The position numbers and the translations under genes were made by a program. A model generated the notes under the pieces. It made no database searches, was not told the DNA's origin, and was given only the letters and a program-made list of their open reading frames with translations. This document shows, piece after piece, positions 1-7,346 of a stretch of DNA of 14,609 nt; position 1 is the stretch's first letter; every line of letters begins with the position of its first letter. The DNA is from Methanobacteriota archaeon (lineage in GTDB: Archaea > Hydrothermarchaeota > Hydrothermarchaeia > Hydrothermarchaeales > BMS3B): NCBI GenBank assembly GCA_003229935.1, contig QIGD01000018.1, forward strand, positions 1 through 14,609, written 5' to 3'.

Positions 1-1
1 T

Positions 2-796
2 AAAGTAATGGAAGTAGCTCGGAAGTATAACTTATGGGTTATCGAAGATAACTGTGATGCTCTGGGTTCTAAATACAAAAGGAGATATACAGGCACTTTT
101 GGCGATATTGCCACATACAGCTTTTATCCTGCACATCATATCACCATGGGAGAGGGTGGCGCATTGGTCACCAATGACACTCAACTAAAAAGGCTGATTG
201 AGTCTTTCAGAGACTGGGGGAGGGACTGCTGGTGCGAACCAGGGAAAGACAACACCTGTGGTAAGCGGTTCCAGTGGCAACTGGGCGATTTACCTCATGG
301 ATATGACCATAAATACGTCTATTCTCATCTTGGATATAACTTAAAAGTTACTGATATGCAGGCAGCAGTAGGAGTGGCTCAATTAGAGAAGCTCCCCGAC
401 TTCATAAAAGCAAGGAAGAAGAACTGGAAAGTTCTTTATGAAGGCTTAAAAAAATACAAGGAAGGCTTAAAAAAATACAAGGATTACTTTATCCTTCCGA
501 AAGCCACAAAGAATTCTGATCCATGCTGGTTCGGGTTTTTATTAACAGTTAAAGAAAAAGCTCCTTTTTCAAAGAATGATATTGTCAGTTATTTAGAAGA
601 TAACAAAATCGCAACAAGGATGCTTTTTGCTGGGAATATTATTAGACATCCAGGTTTTGAGAGTCTAAAATATCGAATTCATGGTGACCTTAAAAACACA
701 GATTTTATTATGAATAATACTTTCTGGATTGGGGTTTATCCGGGGTTGAATGATGAAATGAGAGATGGAAAGTTTGAGGAGTTTTTAAGGAGCTAA
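2..796 (+). CDS. rfbH: CDP-4-keto-6-deoxyglucose-3-dehydrase (RfbH/DdhC, E1), 5'-truncated by the window edge
   Basis: This is the C-terminal ~260 residues of the PLP and [2Fe-2S] enzyme that removes the C3 hydroxyl from CDP-4-keto-6-deoxyglucose, the committed step to CDP-3,6-dideoxyhexoses. The reading frame is open to the window edge (K-V precede the first Met at 8), and the family is about 435 residues long, so the start lies upstream. The four iron-sulfur cysteines have the spacing C-x57-C-x-C-x7-C (codons at 53, 227, 233 and 257). In the motif SFYPAHHITMGEGG, a histidine (codon at 134) stands where ordinary DegT aminotransferases have the PLP lysine; this is the hallmark of E1. The C-terminal part (LLFAGN, NTFWIGVYPG) is also RfbH-like. 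A perfect 21-bp tandem duplication adds seven residues. The stop lies one base before the next ATG, whose Shine-Dalgarno sequence AAGGAG (787-792) is inside this gene, so the two are probably translationally coupled. Confidence 0.96.
   Translation, partial: KVMEVARKYNLWVIEDNCDALGSKYKRRYTGTFGDIATYSFYPAHHITMGEGGALVTNDTQLKRLIESFRDWGRDCWCEPGKDNTCGKRFQWQLGDLPHGYDHKYVYSHLGYNLKVTDMQAAVGVAQLEKLPDFIKARKKNWKVLYEGLKKYKEGLKKYKDYFILPKATKNSDPCWFGFLLTVKEKAPFSKNDIVSYLEDNKIATRMLFAGNIIRHPGFESLKYRIHGDLKNTDFIMNNTFWIGVYPGLNDEMRDGKFEEFLRS
440..481 (+). repeat. Perfect 21-bp tandem duplication inside rfbH
   Basis: Two identical 21-bp units lie back to back at 440-460 and 461-481. Each contains a run of seven A. 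They encode EGLKKYK twice in the variable helical stretch after the conserved core of RfbH. The reading frame is kept. As I recall Salmonella RfbH, the stretch is present once only, so a recent slippage or duplication event is likely. Confidence 0.95.
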
Positions 797-797
797 A

Positions 798-1835
798 ATG
801 CGATATCTTGTTACTGGAGGCTGTGGTTTTCTGGGTTCTAATCTGTCCTCTGAAGTGCTTGGAAGAGAAGAGGAATTGTTTGTTTTTGATAACCTTTACA
901 GGTCGGGATCAATCGAGAATTTAGCATGGCTAAGGTCTCTCGGAGATTTCCAGTTTATCCATTCTGATATCCGCAACACTAATGATGTAGAAAGAGTTAT
1001 CAAGGATATTAAGCCGGATGTCATTTTTCATCTTGCTGGTCAGGTCGCAATGACCACATCAATTGAAAACCCACGGATGGATTTCGAAATTAATGCTCTT
1101 GGCACATTTAATTTATTGAATGCTGTTAAGAAATACTCTTCTGAAAGCATTGTAATATACTCTTCTACAAATAAGGTGTATGGCGACCTGGAATGGGTAA
1201 GATATGAAGAAGGTGAAAAGAGATACACAACCCCGGATTTCACCAACGGGTTTGATGAGTCAATCCCCCTGAATTTTTCTTCGCCTTATGGTTGTTCTAA
1301 AGGTGCAGCAGATCAATATATGCTTGACTATGCCAGGATTTTTGGTTCAAGAACTGTTGTTTTCCGTCATTCTTCGATGTATGGTGGCAGGCAGTTTGCC
1401 ACTTACGACCAGGGCTGGATAGGCTGGTTTTGCCAGAAGGCGATTGAGGCAAAGAACGGGACGATAAACGAACCTTTCACAATTTCAGGTACTGGAAAGC
1501 AGGTAAGAGATGTACTATACGCAGATGATATGATAAGGCTTTATTTTAAAACTGTGGAAAATATTGATAAGGCAAAAGGGCAGGTGTTTAATGTTGGTGG
1601 TGGGATACAAAATAGTTTGTCCCTTCTGGAATTGTTTGAGATTTTAGAGCAGGAATTACACGTGAAGCTTTCTTGTACAAAACTCCCGTGGAGAATAAGT
1701 GATCAAAAAGTTTTTGTGGCTGAGGTAAATAAAGTAAACAAGATGATTGGCTGGAAGCCGAGGATTGATAAGATTAAGGGCATTAAAATGATGTTGGAGT
1801 GGATTCCAAATTATCTTTATTCAGGTGACAAATAA
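798..1835 (+). CDS. rfbE: CDP-paratose 2-epimerase (CDP-tyvelose synthase)
   Basis: This extended short-chain dehydrogenase converts CDP-paratose to CDP-tyvelose by NAD-dependent C2 epimerisation in the cytoplasm. The N-terminal Rossmann motif is G7-x2-G10-x2-G13 (TGGCGFLG). Catalytic residues are visible as SST at 122-124 and Y164-x3-K168 (SPYGCSKGAADQY). Long blocks match what I recall of Salmonella RfbE/Tyv, notably LAGQVAMTTS, STNKVYGDLE and FRHSSMYGGRQFATYDQG; these blocks separate it from generic UDP-glucose 4-epimerases. The length of 345 residues is close to the enterobacterial enzyme. The start has AAGGAG five bases upstream and follows the rfbH stop by one base. In Salmonella a reductase gene (rfbS/prt or abe) usually lies between rfbH and this gene; here none does. 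A diverged piece of a second copy (residues ~38-74) lies downstream at 1988-2109. Confidence 0.95.
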   Translation: MRYLVTGGCGFLGSNLSSEVLGREEELFVFDNLYRSGSIENLAWLRSLGDFQFIHSDIRNTNDVERVIKDIKPDVIFHLAGQVAMTTSIENPRMDFEINALGTFNLLNAVKKYSSESIVIYSSTNKVYGDLEWVRYEEGEKRYTTPDFTNGFDESIPLNFSSPYGCSKGAADQYMLDYARIFGSRTVVFRHSSMYGGRQFATYDQGWIGWFCQKAIEAKNGTINEPFTISGTGKQVRDVLYADDMIRLYFKTVENIDKAKGQVFNVGGGIQNSLSLLELFEILEQELHVKLSCTKLPWRISDQKVFVAEVNKVNKMIGWKPRIDKIKGIKMMLEWIPNYLYSGDK

Positions 1836-1990
1836 GTGAAGGTATTTGTAAGGATTCCTTCTAATAGACCCTCTGGTGGAATAAAGGTTGCCAATTAGTG
1901 AATCTTTTTGGGGAGAGAGGAATAGAATATCTTTTAGCGGTAAATGGGGAACCGCATGTTGCTAATTGGATGATACCCCTGCTCCGGCAA
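1836..1990 (+). pseudogene. Frameshifted N-terminal remnant of a glycosyltransferase
   Basis: A GTG directly abuts the rfbE stop, with AGGTGA (1824-1829) as a possible ribosome site. It opens a frame that reads VKVFVRIPSNRPSGGIKVAN and then hits TAG at 1896. One frame over, from 1895, the reading continues LVNLFGERGIEYLLAVNGEP and on to VANWM, ending at TAG 1991. The two halves join into a typical start of a GT4/GT1-type glycosyltransferase: a first beta strand, a PSGGIKVA-like glycine turn, a helix ending ERGIE, then a second strand. Only about 50 residues remain before sequence resembling rfbE begins at about 1988, so this is a frameshifted and truncated gene. The exact family is inferred from the N-terminal pattern only. 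Confidence 0.7.
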
Positions 1991-2109
1991 TAGAAAATTT
2001 AGCATGGCTAAGGTTTCTCGGAGATTTCCAGTTTATCCATTCGGATATCCGTGACAGTAATGATGTGGAAAAAGTTATCAAGGATACTAACCCGATTCTC
2101 AAAAATCAT
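1988..2109 (+). pseudogene. Diverged partial second copy of rfbE/tyv (codons ~38-74)
   Basis: This stretch aligns without gaps to bases 910-1031 of the intact rfbE at a constant offset of 1078. By hand count, 910-1018 differs at about 12 of ~108 positions (about 89% identity); similarity fades after 2096. Read in the matching frame it gives NLAWLRFLGDFQFIHSDIRD and continues SNDVEKVIKD. Many differences are synonymous or conservative, as expected from a once-functional homologue rather than a fresh copying error. It has no start and no remaining epimerase domain. It joins the glycosyltransferase remnant at its 5' side and ends just before the next gene, so it looks like a recombination scar. 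Confidence 0.9.
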
Positions 2110-2139
2110 TAAGATTTCAAACAGAAGCCTGACTGCTTT

Positions 2140-3117
2140 ATGACTAAACTGGCAATTTGTATACCTACCTATAACCGTGCTAATTTTCTTCCTGACACTT
2201 TGAACAGTATTATTTGTCAGGCAAGTGGTGATGTAGAAATTGTTGTTAGCGATAATGCGTCGAGTGATAATACTGAAGAGGTTATTCGAGGTTTCCAACA
2301 ATCCTTCCCAAGACTCAAGTATTATCGTTGGTCTGAAAACATGGGTGCAGACCTAAACTACCTCAAAGTCATTGAATCGGCTGAGAGTGAGTACTGCTGG
2401 TTTATGGGAAGCGATGATGTGATCAAAAATGGTGCCATTCGAAGAATTATTGATGAAATAAAACAAGGACACGATATTTACTTATGTAATAGGACGTTGT
2501 GCGATTATAACCTAATACCATATAGAGATCAATCTTTCCTTTCCCATGAAATTAATGATCAGTTAATCGATCTGTCTAACAATAAGGATATGGTTTCTTA
2601 TTTAAATAGCGCTCGTTCACTTGGAGCTCTGTTTAGCTATTTGAGTTCCATCATATTTCGCAGAGAGAAATGGGGCAGGGTGAAATATGATGATTCCTTT
2701 TTGCAAAGTGCTTACTCACATGTATTTATGTTGATGAGTTTTCCTCAGGAAGGTTGCAAATTGAAATATATAAAAGACGCTTTGGTCTATTGTCGGGGTG
2801 ATAATGATAGTTTTGCTGAACGAGGCATAGTTAGACGTATAATGTTAGATATTGATGGCTATTTATTGATAGCTGAGAAGTTGTTCCCGACCGATAATGA
2901 TGTGAGAAAAGCATTTTTGGCTGCGGTCCGGCGAAGTCAACGCTACTATCGAAAGGCAATAAGTATTAGACGACTCGCAGATGATGTTGAGTGGGAAAGA
3001 ATAAAGCCAAAGCTGGAAGAGTTGGGATATGAGGGATTAACTTTATCGATAATAGGTATGGCAAGTCCATCATTCTGGAATTTCTTACACTGGATTGTCA
3101 GATTTTTGCGAAAATAA
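2140..3117 (+). CDS. wbaV: Family 2 glycosyltransferase, abequosyl/tyvelosyltransferase (WbaV/RfbV) type
   Basis: This inverting GT-A glycosyltransferase likely adds a 3,6-dideoxyhexose branch from its CDP-sugar to the lipid-linked repeat unit on the cytoplasmic face of the inner membrane. Family 2 features are the start CIPTYNRA (7-14), the nucleotide-binding SDNASSDNT (37-45) and the metal-binding GSDD at 90-93. The C-terminal half shares FSYLSS, YSHVF and CRGDNDSF with Salmonella WbaV as I remember it. WbaV uses CDP-abequose or CDP-tyvelose depending on serogroup. Its place next to the CDP-tyvelose genes fits a tyvelosyltransferase role (inference). The C-terminal tail (FWNFLHWIVRFL) is amphipathic and could rest on the membrane. 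The ATG has only a poor Shine-Dalgarno sequence; no better in-frame start was seen. Confidence 0.85.
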   Translation: MTKLAICIPTYNRANFLPDTLNSIICQASGDVEIVVSDNASSDNTEEVIRGFQQSFPRLKYYRWSENMGADLNYLKVIESAESEYCWFMGSDDVIKNGAIRRIIDEIKQGHDIYLCNRTLCDYNLIPYRDQSFLSHEINDQLIDLSNNKDMVSYLNSARSLGALFSYLSSIIFRREKWGRVKYDDSFLQSAYSHVFMLMSFPQEGCKLKYIKDALVYCRGDNDSFAERGIVRRIMLDIDGYLLIAEKLFPTDNDVRKAFLAAVRRSQRYYRKAISIRRLADDVEWERIKPKLEELGYEGLTLSIIGMASPSFWNFLHWIVRFLRK

Positions 3118-3252
3118 GATCACCCCAGATCACCTCGCTTGGGTTCGGTTTCTCGTATGGTTTTTAGAAGCAAATCGTGATGGTTATTAATGCCGCTAAA
3201 GTACATACGATAGCAATCATTTAGGACTAAAATATCTATAGACTCAACATCT

Positions 3253-3257
3253 GGGGA
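3253..3257 (+). promoter_or_regulatory. Ribosome binding site supporting a TTG start of wzx
   Basis: GGGGA at 3253-3257 stands seven bases before the TTG at 3265. I saw no ATG or GTG in the same frame just upstream. The protein that follows starts with the charged and glycine-rich residues usual at the N terminus of this flippase family, so TTG is the likely start codon. Confidence 0.6.
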
Positions 3258-3264
3258 TTACTGC

Positions 3265-4722
3265 TTGAAGAACCGAATTATTAAAGGCGGAGGAGCGCTT
3301 GGAGTAAGGCAAGCCATTTCTTTGCCGCTTAATGCATTAGGTACAGGCGTCGCGGCTAATCTGCTAACTCCGCAAGATTTCGGAGTGTTGGCTATTCTCC
3401 TTGTGTTAATAAGCCTTTCTTTCTCCGTTGTTGATTTGGGTACCAGTAATGCCCTTGTGCAGAGTCCCCTTGAACCATCTTCTGATCTTCTTCGGACAGT
3501 TCAACGTTATAAACTTATAGGACTCCTTGTATGCCTTGCAGGATATAGTATAAGTGCTCCTTATCTTATCATTTATTATCAGTTGCCCCAATGGACGAAC
3601 TATCTCTTTGTTTCGTGCTCTGTTATTGGTTGCCTTCAGAGTCAGAGAAGCTTTCTTAGCTACAGATTGCAGCGGCAACTTCTTTGGCCAAAGCTGGCAG
3701 TGATAGAGATGGCCGAAATATTAGTCTATAACATTGTTTTAATAGGAACTGCATATTTTTTTCGTAATGCATCCTGCTTCGTATTAGGACTTGCTGCTCG
3801 TTGGTGTGCTGGGTCCCTCTTGATTATGCGGATAGAGAGTTCCAGTCAGAAGCCTGATGCTGGTGTTGCAGGGTCATTTAGAGAACTGATTCGTTTTGGG
3901 CTTCCAATGCAATCCACATCTATTATTTCGTTAATTCAGAATTCGGTAAATCCCATAGTAGTTGGGTCAGTAGCAGGAGTTCGAGCGGTAGGGATGATCA
4001 ACTGGAGTGGCTATGTGACATCTCTTCCCAGGCATCCTCTTCAGCCGTTTCCTCCATTTCTTTTCTCCGTGATCTCAAGGCGCCAGCGAGAGGGAGAGGG
4101 AGAGGGAAAATCGGATGACTATTATGTTAAAATGAGCATCAGATTGGGCACACTCGGTATAACTTTTTGCTCTTTGCTACTTATTCTAACGTTAGACAGT
4201 TTAGTTCCTTTATTCTTTGGTCAGAAATGGGTTTCAGCTATTCCTATTGCATCTATTCTGCTTTTGACTAATAGTGCTTTTCTCCCACACCTCATTATAA
4301 TTGCTTTTCTTAATGCAAAGGGACATCCGTTTTCAAGATTGAAATTGTCGATCATTGAAGCAGTGGTCGTTGGAGTTTTGGGAGGAGGAGGTGCATTTGT
4401 TTATGGCGTTTTAGGTTATGCACTTGGGATATTCCTGGTCGGGATAGTCGTTTTATTTATAGAGAGTAAAGTTACCGAAAAACTTACAGGCTTAAAGATT
4501 GAGTTTACCTATGTTTACATGATGATTGTGTTTGCGATTTTGAGTGTATTGCTGGCTAATTTTGCTAAAAACAGTATTCCTGATAAATACAGTTATGTCT
4601 CTTTGCCAGTCGGTTTATTTGTTGGACTTATGGTGATGGTATTAGCAATAGTTGCAACTTATGGTAGACAAATCAGAACAGATTTACAAAATGCCCTTTT
4701 AATAATTCGTAGCAAGGATTAG
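3265..4722 (+). CDS. wzx: Wzx-type O-antigen flippase (polysaccharide biosynthesis/MOP superfamily)
   Basis: A 485-residue polytopic membrane protein expected to move the undecaprenyl-linked repeat unit across the inner membrane. It begins like many Wzx/polysaccharide-synthesis proteins (IIKGGGALGVRQ, then LLTPQDFGVLAI at about 34-45). I count roughly 12-14 hydrophobic segments, including about 36-57, 84-105, 149-166, 290-312, 325-350, 361-402, 416-436 and 447-468. The central loop carries three EG repeats (276-281) from an in-frame hexanucleotide repeat. TTG is the start codon. The 147-base gap upstream is the largest clean gap inside the cluster, so a separate promoter there is possible, although I could not identify one. 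Such flippases vary greatly in sequence; the substrate cannot be read from it. Confidence 0.88.
   Translation: MKNRIIKGGGALGVRQAISLPLNALGTGVAANLLTPQDFGVLAILLVLISLSFSVVDLGTSNALVQSPLEPSSDLLRTVQRYKLIGLLVCLAGYSISAPYLIIYYQLPQWTNYLFVSCSVIGCLQSQRSFLSYRLQRQLLWPKLAVIEMAEILVYNIVLIGTAYFFRNASCFVLGLAARWCAGSLLIMRIESSSQKPDAGVAGSFRELIRFGLPMQSTSIISLIQNSVNPIVVGSVAGVRAVGMINWSGYVTSLPRHPLQPFPPFLFSVISRRQREGEGEGKSDDYYVKMSIRLGTLGITFCSLLLILTLDSLVPLFFGQKWVSAIPIASILLLTNSAFLPHLIIIAFLNAKGHPFSRLKLSIIEAVVVGVLGGGGAFVYGVLGYALGIFLVGIVVLFIESKVTEKLTGLKIEFTYVYMMIVFAILSVLLANFAKNSIPDKYSYVSLPVGLFVGLMVMVLAIVATYGRQIRTDLQNALLIIRSKD
4089..4106 (+). repeat. Three perfect copies of a hexanucleotide (AGAGGG) in wzx
   Basis: The unit AGAGGG occurs three times in a row, and the reading frame gives EGEGEG in a hydrophilic loop between membrane segments. 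Gain or loss of a unit would keep the frame, so it would change loop length and not switch the gene off. Confidence 0.85.
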
Positions 4723-4752
4723 TTTAATTTGAAAACACAATGGAATCGTTAA

Positions 4753-6297
4753 ATGTCATCTTGTTTTTACACTAATAGATTTAACCATCATAACCGTGCT
4801 TTGCGAAGTAAAAGTGTTTCTAACAATAAGTTAGCAAACGTCCATTCAAAATGGTATAGAGCACGTTGGCTTCTGTTGTTAGTTTTTGTTGGCGGTTATC
4901 TTGCCACATTTTCTATTTTTGAACCGATTGCATTAGAATATCTCGTTTTCACGATAATCTCAATTTTCGCCTGTTCTTTACTGCTTACACGTCTTAATCC
5001 CCCTCTGGTTAATAAGCTGCCTATCTGGATTATTCTTGCGGTATTCATTTTGGCGTTTTATATTAAATTTTACCTTATGGTCTGGAATCCTGATATTATG
5101 CCGTTAGGACTTTTTCGACGATTGCAGTGGATAATTAAATCACCCGAGATACTACTTAATACATACGCTACAATGACTTATGCCTTTGTCACATTCTGTT
5201 TAACCTCATGGTGGCTACTTGTATATAAAAAGATCCCACGTTTTCGCTCCTTCAAAAGAGAGATTAATTATAGGCGTATATTTCCGGTACTGATGTGGCT
5301 CATCCCTTTTCTCATGATAGTTACAACACTTGTAATGTATGTTACCGGTATATCCAGGATGGCGGCTGAGAGTGTCTATCTGCCTTTTCACCTGGCAGGA
5401 TGGATATTCTATATTCGCACTACGCTTATTCCTGTTTTGTTGTTACTACTTATATGGTGCAGTGATAAAGCAGGGAGCCGGAAGCACTTGATTCTTGGAA
5501 TCCTACTGCTTTTTCTTCATGGATTAAGCGATATGCTACTGAGGTCTAGCCGAGGAAGCCTTTTGATGATGTTCATAATGCTGATGCTATTATTTATAGT
5601 TACAAGGCAAATAACAAAGCAGCGAATAAGGTTGTTTGCTATTATCTTATTAATGACTATGCTGCTATGGCCTGTTATTTCTGCTTACCGCTATATCAGG
5701 GCTGGAAGTTACTCTGTCTCCATAGGCGATTCATTATCAGAGTCCATAAACAGTATATCATCCTATGGGTCAATATCAGTTTCGGAAACATTCAGTGAAG
5801 CCATCAAATCGGTCCTTTTCAGGTTTGTAGGCGTGGACAGCCTGTTACCAATTGTAGAATCTGGTATTCAGCCGCTTGGTGTGGATGCTTTCAATATCTC
5901 AGTTACAAAATTTGTTACAGTTGAGGTTTTTGGTTTTTCACCAGATGCACCAGTAGCGGTTGCCCCCTCGCTACCTGGATGGTTTTATATAGTCGGAGGT
6001 AATTATCTCGTCATAGCTGGGATGTTTTGCTTCGTGTTATTTATCTGGGTAACTTGGCGTACTCTTTTAAAGTCAAGATTGCGTTGCCTGCCGGTTGCAC
6101 AAACTTTGTTTCTTTTTTTTGTTTTTCGCATTTCCTCGAGTGGTACACTTGGTAGTCTATACTTAAAAATACTGGTTATAGGAGGGTCTGTCACTGTATG
6201 TGAGTGGATTGTGCGTACAATAGGAACTGCTTCGGTTTCTAAGAACGTTGGCATATCCGGAAGTAAAGGGTTAAGGGATGCTTCAGGTGCCATGTGA
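4753..6297 (+). CDS. wzy: Wzy-like O-antigen polymerase (putative)
   Basis: A 514-residue integral membrane protein with a hydrophilic N terminus (1-35) and about eleven or twelve hydrophobic segments (about 39-56, 60-78, 91-111, 144-158, 175-196, 214-235, 244-262, 268-283, 292-310, 411-437, 449-460). A long hydrophilic stretch at about 312-410 is probably the large periplasmic loop seen in O-antigen polymerases and ligases. The motif RSSRGSL just before segment eight resembles the RG element often found in polymerase families. Its position directly after wzx and its topology support Wzy: joining of repeat units at the periplasmic face. Wzy proteins have little sequence identity, so the call rests on topology and neighbourhood; an O-antigen ligase (WaaL) is the main alternative. 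The ribosome site is weak. A run of eight T lies at 6113-6120. Confidence 0.75.
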   Translation: MSSCFYTNRFNHHNRALRSKSVSNNKLANVHSKWYRARWLLLLVFVGGYLATFSIFEPIALEYLVFTIISIFACSLLLTRLNPPLVNKLPIWIILAVFILAFYIKFYLMVWNPDIMPLGLFRRLQWIIKSPEILLNTYATMTYAFVTFCLTSWWLLVYKKIPRFRSFKREINYRRIFPVLMWLIPFLMIVTTLVMYVTGISRMAAESVYLPFHLAGWIFYIRTTLIPVLLLLLIWCSDKAGSRKHLILGILLLFLHGLSDMLLRSSRGSLLMMFIMLMLLFIVTRQITKQRIRLFAIILLMTMLLWPVISAYRYIRAGSYSVSIGDSLSESINSISSYGSISVSETFSEAIKSVLFRFVGVDSLLPIVESGIQPLGVDAFNISVTKFVTVEVFGFSPDAPVAVAPSLPGWFYIVGGNYLVIAGMFCFVLFIWVTWRTLLKSRLRCLPVAQTLFLFFVFRISSSGTLGSLYLKILVIGGSVTVCEWIVRTIGTASVSKNVGISGSKGLRDASGAM

Positions 6298-6353
6298 TGA
6301 GCTTTCAAAAACAGACAGATATTAGGGTGAAGATAATTGAAGGAGTCTAATTC

Positions 6354-7343
6354 ATGAAAAAGGCGTTGATTTCAGGTATTACTGGTCAGGACGGATCGTA
6401 TCTTGCAGAATTATTGCTCGAAAAGGGCTATGAGGTTCATGGCATTGTGCGAAGAGTTGCCTTTGAAGATCCGGTGCATCGTTTGTGGAGGATCAAACAT
6501 ATAACTAACAAGATTTATCTGCACGCTGCCTCTCTTGAGAGTTACGCCAGCATATTCAACGTTATAGAAGAAGTCAGGCCGAACGAGTGCTATCACCTGG
6601 CTGCCCAGAGCTTTGTCAGCTATTCTTTTGAGGATGAATTTTCAACCATTAACTCTAATATAAACGGAACGCATTATATTCTGTCCGCTTTGAAGCAAAA
6701 AGCTCCTCATTGCAAGTTTTATTTCGCTGCTTCAAGTGAGATGTTCGGAAAAGTCAAGGAAACGCCACAGGATGAAGATACACCATTTAATCCAAGATCT
6801 CCATATGGGATTTCCAAGGTTGCGGGTTTTTACTTAACCAAAAACTACAGGGAAGCTTATGGCTTGCATGCCTCAAGCGGAATACTCTTTAACCATGAAT
6901 CACCAAGGCGTGGACTTGAGTTCGTTACACGTAAGATAACATCTCATGCTGCAAGGATTAAGCTGGGGTTGGAAAAAAAGATAAGATTAGGAAACATAGA
7001 TGCAAAACGAGATTGGGGACATGCAAAAGAATACGTAAAAGCCATGTGGATGATGCTACAGCAGGAAAAGCCTGACGATTATGTAATAGGTACAGGAAAA
7101 TGTCATTCAGTAAGGGAATTTTTAGAGGTTGCATTCAATTATTTAGACCTTGATCCATATGAATATTTAGAAATAGATGAAACCTTTTACAGACCCTCAG
7201 AAGTAATGCTCTTACAGGCAAATGCATCAAAAGCAAAGAAGATATTGGGTTGGAGTAATACAATATCATTTGAAGCTTTAATAAAACAAATGGTTGATAA
7301 TGATTTGAATTTATATAAATCTGGCAATATCAGAATAAAATAG
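6354..7343 (+). CDS. gmd: GDP-mannose 4,6-dehydratase
   Basis: A cytoplasmic extended SDR enzyme that turns GDP-mannose into GDP-4-keto-6-deoxymannose, the branch point to GDP-fucose, GDP-rhamnose, GDP-perosamine and GDP-colitose. The NADP motif is G8-x2-G11-x2-G14 (GITGQDGSYLAELLLEKGY). Catalytic candidates are S128-E129 (ASSEMFG) and Y151-x3-K155 (SPYGISK). The blocks LFNHESPRRG (178-187) and RDWGHAKEYV (219-228) are diagnostic of GMD. The segment VRRVAFEDPVHRLWRI differs from the SSFNT version of E. coli Gmd and marks another subfamily. At 329 residues it is shorter than the E. coli enzyme (about 373). AAGGAG at 6340-6345 lies eight bases before the ATG. No reductase, epimerase or aminotransferase that would use its product is present in the window. 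Confidence 0.95.
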   Translation: MKKALISGITGQDGSYLAELLLEKGYEVHGIVRRVAFEDPVHRLWRIKHITNKIYLHAASLESYASIFNVIEEVRPNECYHLAAQSFVSYSFEDEFSTINSNINGTHYILSALKQKAPHCKFYFAASSEMFGKVKETPQDEDTPFNPRSPYGISKVAGFYLTKNYREAYGLHASSGILFNHESPRRGLEFVTRKITSHAARIKLGLEKKIRLGNIDAKRDWGHAKEYVKAMWMMLQQEKPDDYVIGTGKCHSVREFLEVAFNYLDLDPYEYLEIDETFYRPSEVMLLQANASKAKKILGWSNTISFEALIKQMVDNDLNLYKSGNIRIK

Positions 7344-7346
7344 ATA

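Noticed and set aside
2008..2301. A 97-codon minus-strand frame across the rfbE scar and the start of the GT2 gene
   Set aside because: It is the antisense of the rfbE-like fragment and of a clearly coding glycosyltransferase start.
3118..3264. Promoter or hairpin in the gap before wzx
   Set aside because: A 7-base inverted repeat (3153-3159 and 3204-3210) is separated by 44 bases, and no convincing -35/-10 pair or operator is visible.
6113..6120. T8 run in wzy as a phase-variation tract
   Set aside because: It encodes phenylalanines in a membrane segment and lies near the 3' end in AT-rich sequence, where such runs are expected by chance.
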